Assembly: GCF_000003605.2 (NCBI RefSeq) | Contig: NW_003139470.1 | Span: 1 to 44,503 of the forward strand | DNA from: Saccoglossus kowalevskii | Taxonomy: Eukaryota > Hemichordata > Enteropneusta > Harrimaniidae | Direction of reading: 5' to 3' | Length of the DNA stretch: 44,503 nt | Shown: piece by piece, positions 12,870 to 25,779 of the stretch | How the letters are laid out: each line of letters opens with the position of its first letter | How positions within the stretch are numbered: the stretch's first letter is position 1 | Notes under the pieces: generated by a model | The model's database searches: none | The model's input: only the letters and a program-made list of their open reading frames with translations | What the model was told of the DNA's origin: nothing | Translations under genes and position numbers: made by a program

Positions 12870-13960
12870 TAATTCATGTTCCCCTGTGCATGAAAGTGAA
12901 TCTGGATAATTGCCAAGTTATACATAATATGTTGACATAATTCATGTTACTGTGTGCATGAATGTTAATCTAGATAATTGCCAAGTTATACATAATATGT
13001 TGCCATAATTCATGTTACTGTGTGCATGAATGTGAATCTGGAAAATTGCCAAGTTATACATAATATGTTGGCATAATTCATATTACTGAGTGCATGAATG
13101 TGAATCTGGATAACTGCCAAGTAATACATAATATGTTGCCATAATTCATGTTACTGTGTGCATGAATGTGAATCTGGATAATTGCCAAGTTATACATAAT
13201 ATGTTGCCATAATTCATGTTACTGTGTGCATGAATGTCAATCTGGATAATAGCCAAGTTATACATAATATGTTGCCATAATTTATGTTACTGTGTGCATG
13301 AATGTGAATCTGGATAATAGCCAAGTTATACATAATATGTTGCCATAATTCATGTTACTGTGTGCATGAATGTGAATCTGAATAATTGCCAAGTTATACA
13401 TAATATGTTGGCATATTGCATGTCACTGTGTGCATAAATGTGAAACTGGATAATTGCCAAGTTATGCATAATATGTTGGCATAATTCATGTTCCCCTGTG
13501 CATGAAAGTGAATCTGGATAATTGCCAAGTTATACATAATATGTTGACATAATTCATGTTACTGTGTGCATGAATGTTAATCTAGATAATTGCCAAGTTA
13601 TACATAATATGTTGCCATAATTCATGTTACTGTGTGCATGAATGTGAATCTGGAAAATTGCCAAGTTATACATAATATGTTGGCATAATTCATATTACTG
13701 TGTGCATGAATGTGAATCTGGATAACTGCCAAGTAATACATAATATGTTGCCATAATTCATGTTACTGTGTGCATGAATGTGAATCTGGATAATTGCCAA
13801 GTTATACATAATATGTTGCCATAATTCATGTTACTGTGTGCATGAATGTCAATCTGGATAATAGCCAAGTTATACATAATATGTTGCCATAATTTATGTT
13901 ACTGTGTGCATGAATGTGAATCTGGATAATAGCCAAGTTATACATAGTATGTTGCCATAA
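12870..13960. repeat. 9-monomer (612-bp) tandem duplication
   Basis: GTAATACATA, a rare variant of GTTATACATA, occurs at 13121 and 13733, exactly 612 bp (9 x 68) apart. Both are preceded by TTCCCCTGTGCATGAAAGTG, TTGACATAATTC, TTAATCTAGAT and GGAAAATTGCC. The same string is also at 4287 in a related segment (about 4080-4560), a likely source or sister block. Confidence 0.85.
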
Positions 13961-14550
13961 TTCATGTTACTGTGTGCATGAATGTGAATCTGGATAATTG
14001 CCAAGTTATGCATAATATGTTGGCATAATTCATGTTCCCCTGTGCATGAAAGTGAATCTGGATAATTGCCAAGTTATACATAATATGTTGACATAATTCA
14101 TGTTACTGTGTGCAAGAATGTTAATCTAGATAATTGCCAAGTTATACATAATATGTTGCCATAATTCATGTTACTGTGTGCATGAATGTGAATCTGGATA
14201 ATTGTCAAGTTATACATAATATGTTGGCATAATTCATGTTACTGTGTGCATGAATGTGAATCTGGATAATTGCCAAGTTATACATAATATGTTGCCATAG
14301 TTCATGTTACTGTGTGCATGAATGTGAATCTGGATAATTGCCAAGTTATACATACTTTGTTGCCATAATTCATGTTACTGTGTGCATGAATGTGAATCTG
14401 GATAATTGCCAAGTTATACAGAATATGTTGACATAATTCATGTTACTGTGTGCATGAATGTGAATCTGGATAACTGCCAAGTTATACATAATATGTTGGT
14501 ATAATTCATATTACTGTGTGCATGAATGTGAATCTGGAGAATTGCCAAGT
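13920..14550. repeat. Distant copy of the 11-monomer block
   Basis: The ordered set TAGTATGTTGCC, TTATGCATAATATGTTGGC, TTCCCCTGTGCATGAAAGTG, TGCAAGAATG, AATTGTCAAG, CATACTTTG (14351), CAGAATATG, GGTATAATTCATATT and GGAGAATTG matches the blocks at 2470-4072, 4801-5470 and 7990-8520. CATACTTTG is 6048 bp beyond the 8303 copy, which is 89 monomers minus 4 bp. Confidence 0.8.
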
Positions 14551-14679
14551 TATACATAATATGTTGCCATAATTCATGTTACTGTGTGCATGAATGTGAA
14601 TCTGGATAATTGCCAAGTTATGCATAATATGTTGGCATAATTCATGTTCCCCTGTGCATGAATGTGAATCTGGATAATT

Positions 14680-14945
14680 GCCAAGTTATAACATAATATA
14701 TTGACATAATTCATGTTACTGTGTGCATGAATGTAAATCTGGATAATAGCCAAGTTATACATAATATGTTGCCATAATTTATGTTACTGTGTGCATGAAT
14801 GTGAATCTGGGATAATTGCCAAGTTATACATATATGTTGGCATAATTCATATTACTGTGTGCATGAATGTGAATCTGGATACTGCCAAGTTATACATATA
14901 AGTTGCCATAATTCATGTTACTGTGTGCATGAATGTGATCTGGAT
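14680..14945. repeat. Cluster of indel-bearing monomers
   Basis: Within about 260 bp several one- or two-base indels fall close together: TTATAACATAAT, CTGGGATAATTG, TTATACATATATG, CTGGATACTGCC, TTATACATATAAG and GTGATCTGG. Flanking regions keep the 68-bp register for kilobases. Such clustering is unlike the substitution-dominated variation elsewhere and is compatible with residual sequencing or consensus error, or a short degenerate patch. Confidence 0.7.
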
Positions 14946-15739
14946 AATTGCCAAGTTATACATAATATGTTGGCATAATTCATATTACTGTGTGCATGAA
15001 TGTGAGTCTGGATAACTGCCAAGTTATACATAATATGTTGCCATAATTCATGTTACTGTGTGCATGAATGTGAATCTAGATAATTGCCAAGTTATACATA
15101 ATATGTTGCCATAATTCATGTTACTGTGTGCATGAATGTAAATCTGGATAATAGCCAAGTTATACATAATATGTTGCCATAATTCATGTTACTGTGTGCA
15201 TGAATGTGAATATGGACGATTGCCAATTTATACATAGTATATTGTCATAATTCATGTTATTGTGTGCATGAATGTGAATCTGGATAATTGCCAAGTTATA
15301 CATAATATGTTGACATAATTCATGTTACTGTGTGCATGAATGTTAATCCAGATAATTGCCAAGTTATACATAATATGTTGGCATAATTCATGTCACTGTG
15401 TGCATGAATGTGAATCTGGATAATTGCCAAGTTATACATAATATGTTGGCATATTTCATGTCACTGTGTGCATGAATGTGAATCTGGATAATAGCCAAGT
15501 TATACATAATATGTTGCCATAATTCATGTTACTGTGTGCATGAATGTGAATCTGGATAATTGCCAAGTTATGCATAATATGTTGGCATAATTCATGTTCC
15601 CCTGTGCATGAATGTGAATCTGGATAATTGCCAAGTTATACATAGTATGTTGACATAATTCATGTTACTGTGTGCATGAATGTTAATCCAGATAATTGCC
15701 AAGTTATACATAATATGTTGCCATAATTCATGTTACTGT

Positions 15740-16690
15740 GTGCATGAATGTGAATCTGGATAATTGCCAAGTTATACATAATATGTTGTCATAATTCATG
15801 TTACTGTGTGCATGAATGTGAATCTGGATAATTGCCAAGTTATACATAATATGTTGCCATAATTTATGTTACTGTGTGCATGAATATGATTCTGGATAAC
15901 TGCCAAGTTATGCATAATATGTTGGCATAATTCATATTACTGTGTGCATGAATGTGAATCTGGATAACTGCCAAGTTATACATAATATGTTGGCATAATT
16001 CATGTTACTGTGTGCATGAATGTGAATCTGGATAATTGCCAATTTATACATAATATGTTGCCATAATTTATGTTACTGTGTGCATGAATGTGAATCTGGA
16101 TAATTGCCAAGTTATACATAATATGTTGCCATAGTTCATGTTACTGTGTGCATGAATGTGAATCTGGATAATTGCCAAGTTATACATAATATGTTGCCAA
16201 AATTCATGTTACTGTGTGCATGAATGTGAATCTGGATAATTGCCAAGTTATACATAATATGTTGTCATAATTCATGTTACTGTGTGCATGAATGTGAATC
16301 TGGATAATTGCCAAGTTATACATAATATGTTGCCATAATTTATGTTACTGTGTGCATGAATATGATTCTGGATAACTGCCAAGTTATGCATAATATGTTG
16401 GCATAATTCATATTACTGTGTGCATGAATGTGAATCTGGATAACTGCCAAGTTATACATAATATGTTGGCATAATTCATGTTACTGTGTGCATGAATGTG
16501 AATCTGGATAATTGCCAATTTATACATAATATGTTGCCATAATTTATGTTACTGTGTGCATGAATGTGAATCTGGATAATTGCCAAGTTATACATAATAT
16601 GTTGCCATAGTTCATGTTACTGTGTGCATGAATGTGAATCTGGATAATTGCCAAGTTATACATAATATGTTGCCATAATTCATGTTACTG
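15740..16690. repeat. 7-monomer (476-bp) tandem duplication
   Basis: TGAATATGATTCTGGATAAC begins at 15881 and again at 16357, exactly 476 bp (7 x 68) apart. Both copies share TTGTCATAATTC before it, and TTATGCATAATATGTTGGC, CATATTACTG, ACTGCCAAG, CCAATTTATACATAATATG and CCATAGTTC after it. Confidence 0.8.
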
Positions 16691-17049
16691 TGTGCATGAA
16701 TGTGAATCTGGATAACTGCCAAGTTATGCATAATATATTGGCATAATTCATATTACTGTGTGCATGAATGTGAATCTGGATAACTGCCAAGGTATACATA
16801 ATATGTTGGCATAATTCATGTTACAGTGTGCATGAATGTTAATCCAGATAATTGCCAAGTTATACATAATATGTTGGCATAATTCATGTTACTGTGTGCA
16901 TGAATGTGAATCTGGATAATTGCCAAGTTATACATAATATGTTGCCATAATTCATGTTACTGTGTGCATGAATATGATTCTGGATAACTGCCAAGTTATG
17001 CATAATATGTTGGCATAATTCATGTTCCCCTGTGCATGAATGTGAATCT

Positions 17050-17960
17050 GGATAATTGCCAAGTTATTATAATATGTTGACATAATTCATGTTACTGTGT
17101 GCATGAATGTTAATCTAGATAATTGCCAAGTTATACATAATATGTTGCCATAATTCATGTTAATGTGTGCATGAATGTGAATCTGGAGAATTGCCAAGTT
17201 ATACATAATATGTTGGCATAATTCATGTTACTGTGTGCATGAATGTGAATCTGGATAATTGCCAAGTTATACATAATATGTTGCCATAGTTCATGTTACT
17301 GTATGCATAAATATGAATCTGGATAATTGCCAAGTTATACATAATATCTTGCCATAATTCATGTTACTGTGTGCATGAATGTGAATCTGGAATATTGCCA
17401 AGTTATACAGAATATGTTGCCATAATTCGTGTTACTGTGTGCATGAATGTGAATCTGAATAATTGCCAAGTTATACATAATATGTTGTCATAGTTCATGT
17501 TACTGTGTGCATGAATGTGAATCTGGATAATTGCCAAGTTATACATAATATGTTGCCATAGTTCATGTTACTGTGTGCATGAATGTGAATCTGGATAATT
17601 GCCAAGTTATACATAATATGTTGCCATAATTCATGTTACTGTGTGCATGAATGTGAATCTGGATAATAGCCAAGTTATACACAATATGTTGGCATAATTC
17701 ATGTTACTGTGTGCATGAATGTGAATCTGGATAATTGCCAATTTATTCATAATATGTTGCCATAATTCATGTCACTGTGTGCATGAATGTGAATCTGGAG
17801 AATTGCCAAGTTATACATAATGTGTTGGCATAATTCATGTTACTGTGTGCATGAATGTGAATCTGGATAATTGCCAAGTTATACATAATATGTTGCCATA
17901 GTTCATGTTACTGTGTGCATGAATGTGAATCTGGATAATTGCCAAGTTATACATAATATG
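17050..17960. repeat. Segment shared with 20700-21790 (offset 53-56 monomers)
   Basis: GTATGCATAAATATG occurs at 17301 and 20905, exactly 3604 bp (53 x 68) apart. Both are followed by ATATCTTGCC, GGAATATTGCC, CAGAATATG and AATTCGTG. Further right, TGTGTTGGC is at 17821 and 21629, 3808 bp (56 x 68) apart. The right-hand copy therefore gained three monomers, or the left one lost them. This shows block duplication followed by internal gain or loss in whole units. Confidence 0.8.
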
Positions 17961-18240
17961 TTGGCATAATTCATATTACTGTGTGCATGAATGTGAATCT
18001 GGATAACTGCCAAGTTATACATAATATGTTGCCATAATTCATGTTACTGTGTGCATCAATGTGAATCTGGATAATTGCCAAGTTATACATAATATGTTGC
18101 CATAGTTCATGTTACTGTGTGCATGAATGTGAATCTGGATAATTGCCAAGTTATACATAATATGTTGGCATAATTCATGTTACTGTGCGCATGAATGTGA
18201 ATCTGGATAATTGCCAAGTTATACATAATATGTTGGCATA

Positions 18241-20090
18241 ATTCATGTTACTGTGTGCATGAATATGATTCTGGATAACTGCCAAGTTATGCATAATATG
18301 TTGGCATAATTCATATTACTGTGTGCATGAATATGAATCTGGAGAATTGCCAAGTTATACATAATATGTTGGCATAATTCATGTTACTGTGTGCATGAAT
18401 GTGAATCTGGATAATTGCCAATTTATACATTATATTTTGCCATAATTTATGTTACTGTGTGCATGAATGTGAATCTGGATAATTGCCAAGTTATACATAA
18501 TATGTTGGCATAATTCATGTTACTGTGTGCATGAATGTGAATCTGGATAATTGCCAATTTATACATTATATTTTGCCATAATTTATGTTACTGTGTGCAT
18601 GAATGTGAATCTGGATAATTGCCAAGTTATACATAATATGTTGGCATAATTCATATTACTGTGTGCATGAATGTGAATCTGGATAACTGCCAAGTTATAC
18701 ATAATATGTTGGCATAATTCATGTTACTGTGTGCATGAATGTGAATCTGGATAATTGCCAATTTATACATTATATTTTGCCATAATTTATGTTACTGAGT
18801 GCATGAATGTGAATCTGGATAATTGCCAAGTTATACATAATATGTGGGCATAATTAATGTTACTGTGTGCATGAATGTGAATCTGGCTAATTGCCAATTT
18901 ATACATTATATGTTGCCATAATTTATGTTACTGTGTGCATGAATGTGAATCTGGATAATAGCCAAGTTATACATAATATGTTGGCATAATTCATGTTACT
19001 GTGTGCATGAATGTGAATCTGGATAATTGCCAAGTTATACATAATATGTTGTCATAATTTATGTTACTGTGTGCATGGATGTGAATCTGGATAACTGCCA
19101 AGTTATACATAATATGTTGGTATAATTCATGTTACTGTGTGCATGATTGTGAGTCTGGAGAATTGTCAAGTTATACATAATATGTTGGCATAATTCATGT
19201 TACTGTGTGCATGAATGTGAATCTGGATAATTGCCAAGTTATACATAATATGTTGCCATAATTCATATTACTGTGTGCATGAATATGATTCTGGATAACT
19301 GCCAAGTTATGCATAATATGTTGGCATAATTCATATTACTGTGTGCATGAATGTGAATCTGGAGAATTGCCAAGTTATACATAATATGTTGGCATAATTC
19401 ATGTTACTGTGTGCATGAATGTGAATCTGGATAATTGCCAATTTATACATTATATTTTGCCATAATTTATGTTACTGTGTGCATGAATGTGAATCTGGAT
19501 AATTGCCAAGTTATACATAATATGTTGGCATAATTCATGTTACTGTGTGCATGAATGTGAATCTGGATAATTGCCAATTTATACATTATATTTTGCCATA
19601 ATTTATGTTACTGTGTGCATGAATGTGAATCTGGATAATTGCCAAGTTAAACATAATATGTTGGCATAATTCATATTACTGTGTGCATGAATGTGAATCT
19701 GGATAACTGCCAAGTTATACATAATATGTTGGCATAATTCATGTTACTGTGTGCATGAATGTGAATCTGAATAATTGCCAATTTATACATTATATTTTGC
19801 CATAATTTATGTTACTGAGTGCATGAATGTGAATCTGGATAATTGCCAAGTTATACATAATATGTGGGCATAATTAATGTTACTGTGTGCATGAATGCGA
19901 ATCTGGCTAATTGCCAATTTATACATTATATGTTGCCATAATTTATGTTACTGTGTGCATGAATGTGAATCTGGATAATAGCCAAGTTATACATAATATG
20001 TTGGCATAATTCATGTTACTGTGTGCATGAATGTGAATCTGGATAATTGCCAAGTTATACATAATATGTTGTCATAATTTATGTTACTGT
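18241..20090. repeat. 15-monomer (1020-bp) tandem duplication
   Basis: TATGTGGGCATAATTAATG starts at 18841 and 19861, exactly 1020 bp (15 x 68) apart. The whole run from TGAATATGATTCTGG (about 18262 and 19282), through three TACATTATATTTTGCC units, to TTGTCATAATTTATG (about 19048 and 20068) is in the same order. Only scattered substitutions separate the copies (for example TTAAACATAAT at about 19648, GAATGCGAATC at about 19896). The pair diverges after about 20095. Confidence 0.88.
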
Positions 20091-21839
20091 GTGCATGAAT
20101 ATGAATCTGGATAATTGCCAGGTTATACGTAATATGTTGCCATAATTCATGTTACTGTGTGCATGAATGTGAATCTGAATAATAGCCAAGTTATACATAA
20201 TTTGTTGCCATAATTCATGTTACTGTGTGCATGAATGTGAATATGGACGATTGCCAATTTATACATAATATGTTGGCATAATTCATGTTGCTGTGTGCAT
20301 GAATGTGAATCTGGATAATAGCCAAGTTATACATAATATGTTGCCATAATTCATGTAACTGTGTGCATGAATGTGAATCTGAATAATTGCCAAGTTATAC
20401 ATAATATGTTGGCATAATTCATGTCACTGTGTGCATGAATGTGAATCTAGATAATTGCCAAGTTATACATAATATGTTGCCATAATTCATGTAACTGTGT
20501 GCATGAATGTGAATCTGAATAATTGCCAAGTTATACATAATATGTTGGCATAATTCATGTCACTGTGTGCATGAATGTGAATCTGAATAATTGCCATGTT
20601 ATGCATAATATGTTGGCATAATTCATGTTACTGTGTGCATGAATGTGAATCTGGATAATAGCCAAGTTATACATAATATGTTGGCATATTTCATGTCACT
20701 GTGTGCATGAATGTTAATCTAGATAATTGCCAAGTTATACATAATATGTTGCCATAATTCATGTTAATGTGTGCATGAATGTGAATCTGGAGAATTGCCA
20801 AGTTATACATAATATGTTGGCATAATTCATGTTACTGTGTGCATGAATGTGAATCTGGATAATTGCCAAGTTATACATAATATGTTGCCATAGTTCATGT
20901 TACTGTATGCATAAATATGAATCTGGATAATTGCCACGTTATACATAATATCTTGCCATAATTCATGTTACTGTGTGCATGAATGTGAATCTGGAATATT
21001 GCCAATTTATACAGAATATGTTGCCATAATTCGTGTTACTGTGTGCATGAATGTGAATCTGAATAATTGCCAAGTTATACATAATATGTTGTCATAATTC
21101 ATATTACTGTGTGCATGAATGTGAATCTGGATAACTGCCAAGTTATACATAATATGTTGGTATAATTCATATTACTGTGTGCATGAATGTGAATCTGGAG
21201 AAATGCCAAGTTATACATAATATGTTGGCATAATTCATGTTACTGTGTGCATGAATGTGAATCTGGATAATTGCCAAGTTATACATAATATGTTGTCATA
21301 GTTCATGTTACTGTGTGCATGAATGTGAATCTGGATAATTGCCAAGTTATACATAATATGTTGCCATAGTTCATGTTACTGTGTGCATGAATGTGAATCT
21401 GGATAATTGCCAAGTTATACATAATATGTTGCCATAATTCATGTTACTGTGTGCATGAATGTGAATCTGGATAATAGCCAAGTTATACATAATATGTTGG
21501 CATAATTCATGTTACTGTGTGCATGAATGTGAATCTGGATAATTGCCAATTTATTCATAATATGTTGCCATAATTCATGTCACTGTGTGCATGAATGTGA
21601 ATCTGGAGAATTGCCAAGTTATACATAATGTGTTGGCATAATTCATGTTACTGTGTGCAAGAATGTGAATCTGGATAATTGCCAAGTTATACATAATATG
21701 TTGCCATAGTTCATGTTACTGTGTGCATGAATGTGAATCTGGATAATTGCCAAGTTATACACAATATGTTGGCATAATTCATATTACTGTGTGCATGAAT
21801 GTGAATCTGGATAACTGCCAAGTTATACATAACATGTTG

Positions 21840-23760
21840 GCATAATTCATGTAACTGTGTGCATGAATGTGAATCTGGATAATTGCCAATTTATACATTA
21901 TATGTTGCCATAATTTATCTTACTGTGTGCATGAATGTGAATCTGGATAAATGCCAAGTTGTACATAATATGTTGGCATAATTCATGTTACTGTGTGCAT
22001 GAATGTGAATCTGGATAATTGCCAATTTATACATTATATGTTGCCATAATTTATGTTACTGTGTGCATGAATGTGAATTTGGATAATAGCCAAGTTATAC
22101 ATAATATGTTGGCATAATTCATGTTACTGTGTGCATGAATGTGAATCTGGATAATTGCCAAGTTATACATAATATGTTGGCATAATTCATATTACTGTGT
22201 GCATGAATGTGAATCTGGATAACTGCCAAGTTATACATAATATGTTGCCATAATTCATGTTTCTGTGTGCATGAATGTGAATCTGGATAATTGCCAAGTT
22301 ATACATAATATGTTGCCATAGTCATGTTACTGTGTGCATGAATGTGAATCTGGATAATTGCCAAGTTATACATAATATGTTGCCATAATTCATGTTACTG
22401 TGTGCATGAATGTGAATCTGCATAATAGCCAAGTTATACATAAAATGTTGCCATAATTCATGATACTGTGTGCATGAATGTGAATCTGGATAAGTGCCAA
22501 CTTATACATAATATGTTGCCATAGTTCATGTTACTGTGTGCATGAATGTGAATCTGGATAATAGCCAAATTATACATAATATGTTGGCATAATTCATGTT
22601 TCTGTGTGCATGAATGTGAATCTGGATAATTGCCAAGTTATACGTAATATGTTGCCATAATTCATGTTACTGTGTGCATGAATGTGAATCTGGATAATTG
22701 CCAAGCTATACATAATATGTTGCCATAATTCATGTTACTGTGTGCATGAATGTGAATCTGGATAATAGCCAAGTTATACATAATATGTTGACATATTTCA
22801 TGTTACTGTGGTCATGAATGTGAATCTGGATAATAGCCAAGTTATACATAATATGTTGGCATTATTCATGTTACTGTGTGCATGAATGTGAATCTAGATA
22901 ATTGCCAAGTTATACATAATATGTTGCCATAAATCATGTTACTGTGTGCATGAATGTGAATCTGCATAATAGCCAAGTTATACATAATATGTTGCCATAA
23001 TTCATGATACTGTGTGCATGAATGTGAATCTGGATATGTGCCAACTTATACATAATATGTTGCCATAGTTCATGTTACTGTGTGCATGAATGTGAATCTG
23101 GATATTTGCCAAGTTATACATAATATGTTGCCATAATTCATGTCACTGTGTGCATGAATATGATTCTGGATAACTCCCAAGTTATGCATAATATGTTGGC
23201 ATAATTCATATTACTGTGTGCATGAATGTGAATCTGGATAACTGCCAAGTTATACATAATATGTTGGCATAATTCATGTAACTGTGTGCATGAATGTGAA
23301 TCTGGATAATTGCCAATTTATACATTATATGTTGCCATAATTTATCTTACTGTGTGCATGAATGTGAATCTGGATAAATGCCAAGTTGTACATAATATGT
23401 TGGCATAATTCATGTTACTGTGTGCATGAATGTGAATCTGGATAATTGCCAATTTATACATTATATGTTGCCATAATTTATGTTACTGTGTGCATGAATG
23501 TGAATTTGGATAATAGCCAAGTTATACATAATATGTTGGCATAATTCATGTTACTGTGTGCATGAATGTGAATCTGGATAATTGCCAAGTTATACATAAT
23601 ATGTTGGCATAATTCATATTACTGTGTGCATGAATGTGAATCTGGATAACTGCCAAGTTATACATAATATGTTGCCATAATTCATGTTTCTGTGTGCATG
23701 AATGTGAATCTGGATAATTGCCAAGTTATACATAATATGTTGCCATAGTTCATGTTACTG
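21840..23760. repeat. Block repeated at 21-monomer offset
   Basis: TTTATCTTACTG is at 21914 and 23341, 1427 bp apart, which is 21 monomers minus 1 bp. The missing base is the T lost in CCATAGTCATG near 22320. Both copies continue through ATAAATGCCAAGTTGTACA, CCAATTTATACATTATATG, GAATTTGGATAATAG and CATGTTTCTGTG. A smaller shared motif, TCATGATACTGTG, occurs at about 22458 and 23002. Confidence 0.8.
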
Positions 23761-24699
23761 TGTGCATGAATGTGAATCTGGATAATTGCCAAGTTATACA
23801 TAATATGTTGGCATAATTCATGTTACTGTGTGCATGAATGTGAATCTGGATAATTGCCAAGTTATACATAATATGTTGCCATAATTCATGTTACTGTGTG
23901 CATGAATGTGAATCTGAATAATTGCCGAGTTATACATAATATGTTGCCATAATTCATGTTACTGTGTGCATGAATGTGAATCTGAATAATTGCCGAGTTA
24001 TACATAATATGTTGTCATAATTCATGTTCCTGTGTGCATGAATGTGAATCTGATTAGCCAAGTTATACATAATATGTTGGCATACTTCATGTTACTGTGT
24101 GCATGAATGTGAATATAGATAATTGCCAAGTTATACACAATATGTTGGCATAATTCATGTTTCTGTGTGCATGAATGTGAATCTGGATAATTGCCAAGTT
24201 ATACACAATATGTTGGCATAATTCATGTTACTGTATACATGAATGTGAATTTGGATAATAGCCAAGTTATACATAATATGTTGCCATAATTCATGTTCCT
24301 GTGTGCATGAATGTGATTCTGGATAACTGCCAAGTTATACATAATATGTTGCCATATTCATGTTACTGTGTGCATGAATATGAATCTGGATAATTGCCAA
24401 GTTATACATAATATGTTGCCATAATTCATGTTCCTGTGTGCATGAATGTGAATCTGGATAACTGCCAAGTTATACATAATAAGTTGCCATAATTCATGTT
24501 ACTGTGTACATGAATATGAATCTGGATAATTGCCTAGTTATACATAATATGTTGGCATAATTCATGTTACTGTGTGCATGAATGTGAATCTAGATAATTG
24601 TCAAGTTATACATAATATGTTGCCATAATTCATGTTACTGTGTGCATGAATGTGAATCTAGATAATTGCCAAGTTATACATAATATGTTGCCATAATTC

Positions 24700-25150
24700 A
24701 TGTTACTGTGTGCATGAATGTGAATCTGGAGAATTGCCAAGTTATACATAATATGTTGGCATAATTCATGTTACTGTGTGCATGAATGTGAATCTGGATA
24801 ATTGCCAAGTTATACACAATATGTTGCCATAGTTCATGTTACTGTGTGCATGAATGTGAATCTGGATAATTGCCAAGTTATACATAATATGTTGCCATAG
24901 TTCATGTTACTGTGTGCATGAATGTGAATCTGGATAATTGCCAAGTTATACATAATATGTTGCCATAATTCATGTTACTGTGTGCATGAATGTGAATCTG
25001 GAGAATTGCCAAGTTATACATAATATGTTGGCATAATTCATGTTACTGTGTGCATGAATGTGAATCTGGATAATTGCCAAGTTATACACAATATGTTGCC
25101 ATAGTTCATGTTACTGTGTGCATGAATGTGAATCTGGATAATTGCCAAGT
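24700..25150. repeat. 4-monomer (272-bp) duplication
   Basis: TATACACAATATGTTGCCATAG occurs at 24811 and 25083, exactly 272 bp (4 x 68) apart. Each is preceded by a GGAGAATTGCC unit and a TTGGCATAATTC unit. Confidence 0.75.
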
Positions 25151-25779
25151 TATACATAATATGTTGCCATAATTCATGTTACTGTGTGCATGAATGTGAA
25201 TCTGGATAATTGCCAAGTTATACAGAATATGTTGCCATAATTCATGTTACTGTGTGCATGAATGTGAATCTGAATAATTGCCAAGTTATACATAATATGT
25301 TGTCATAATTCATATTACTGTGTGCATGAATGTGAATCTGGATAACTGCCAAGTTATACATAATATGTTGGTATAATTCATATTACTGTGTGCATGAATG
25401 TGAATCTGGAGAAGTGCCAAGTTATACATGATATGTTGCCATAATTCATGTTACTGTGTGCATGAATGTGAATCTGGATAATTGCCAAGTTATACATAAT
25501 ATGTTGTCATATTTCATGTTACTGTGTGCATGAATGTGAATCTGAATAATAGCCAAGTTATACATAATATGTTCGCATAATTCATGTTACTGTGTGCATG
25601 AATGTGAATCTGAATAATTGCCAAGTTATACATAATATGTTGCCATAATTCATGTTACTGTGTGCATGAATGTGAATCTGGATAATTGCCAAGTTATACA
25701 GAATATGTTGCCATAATTCATGTTACTGTGTGCATGAATGTGAATCTGAATAATTGCCAAGTTATACATAATATGTTGA

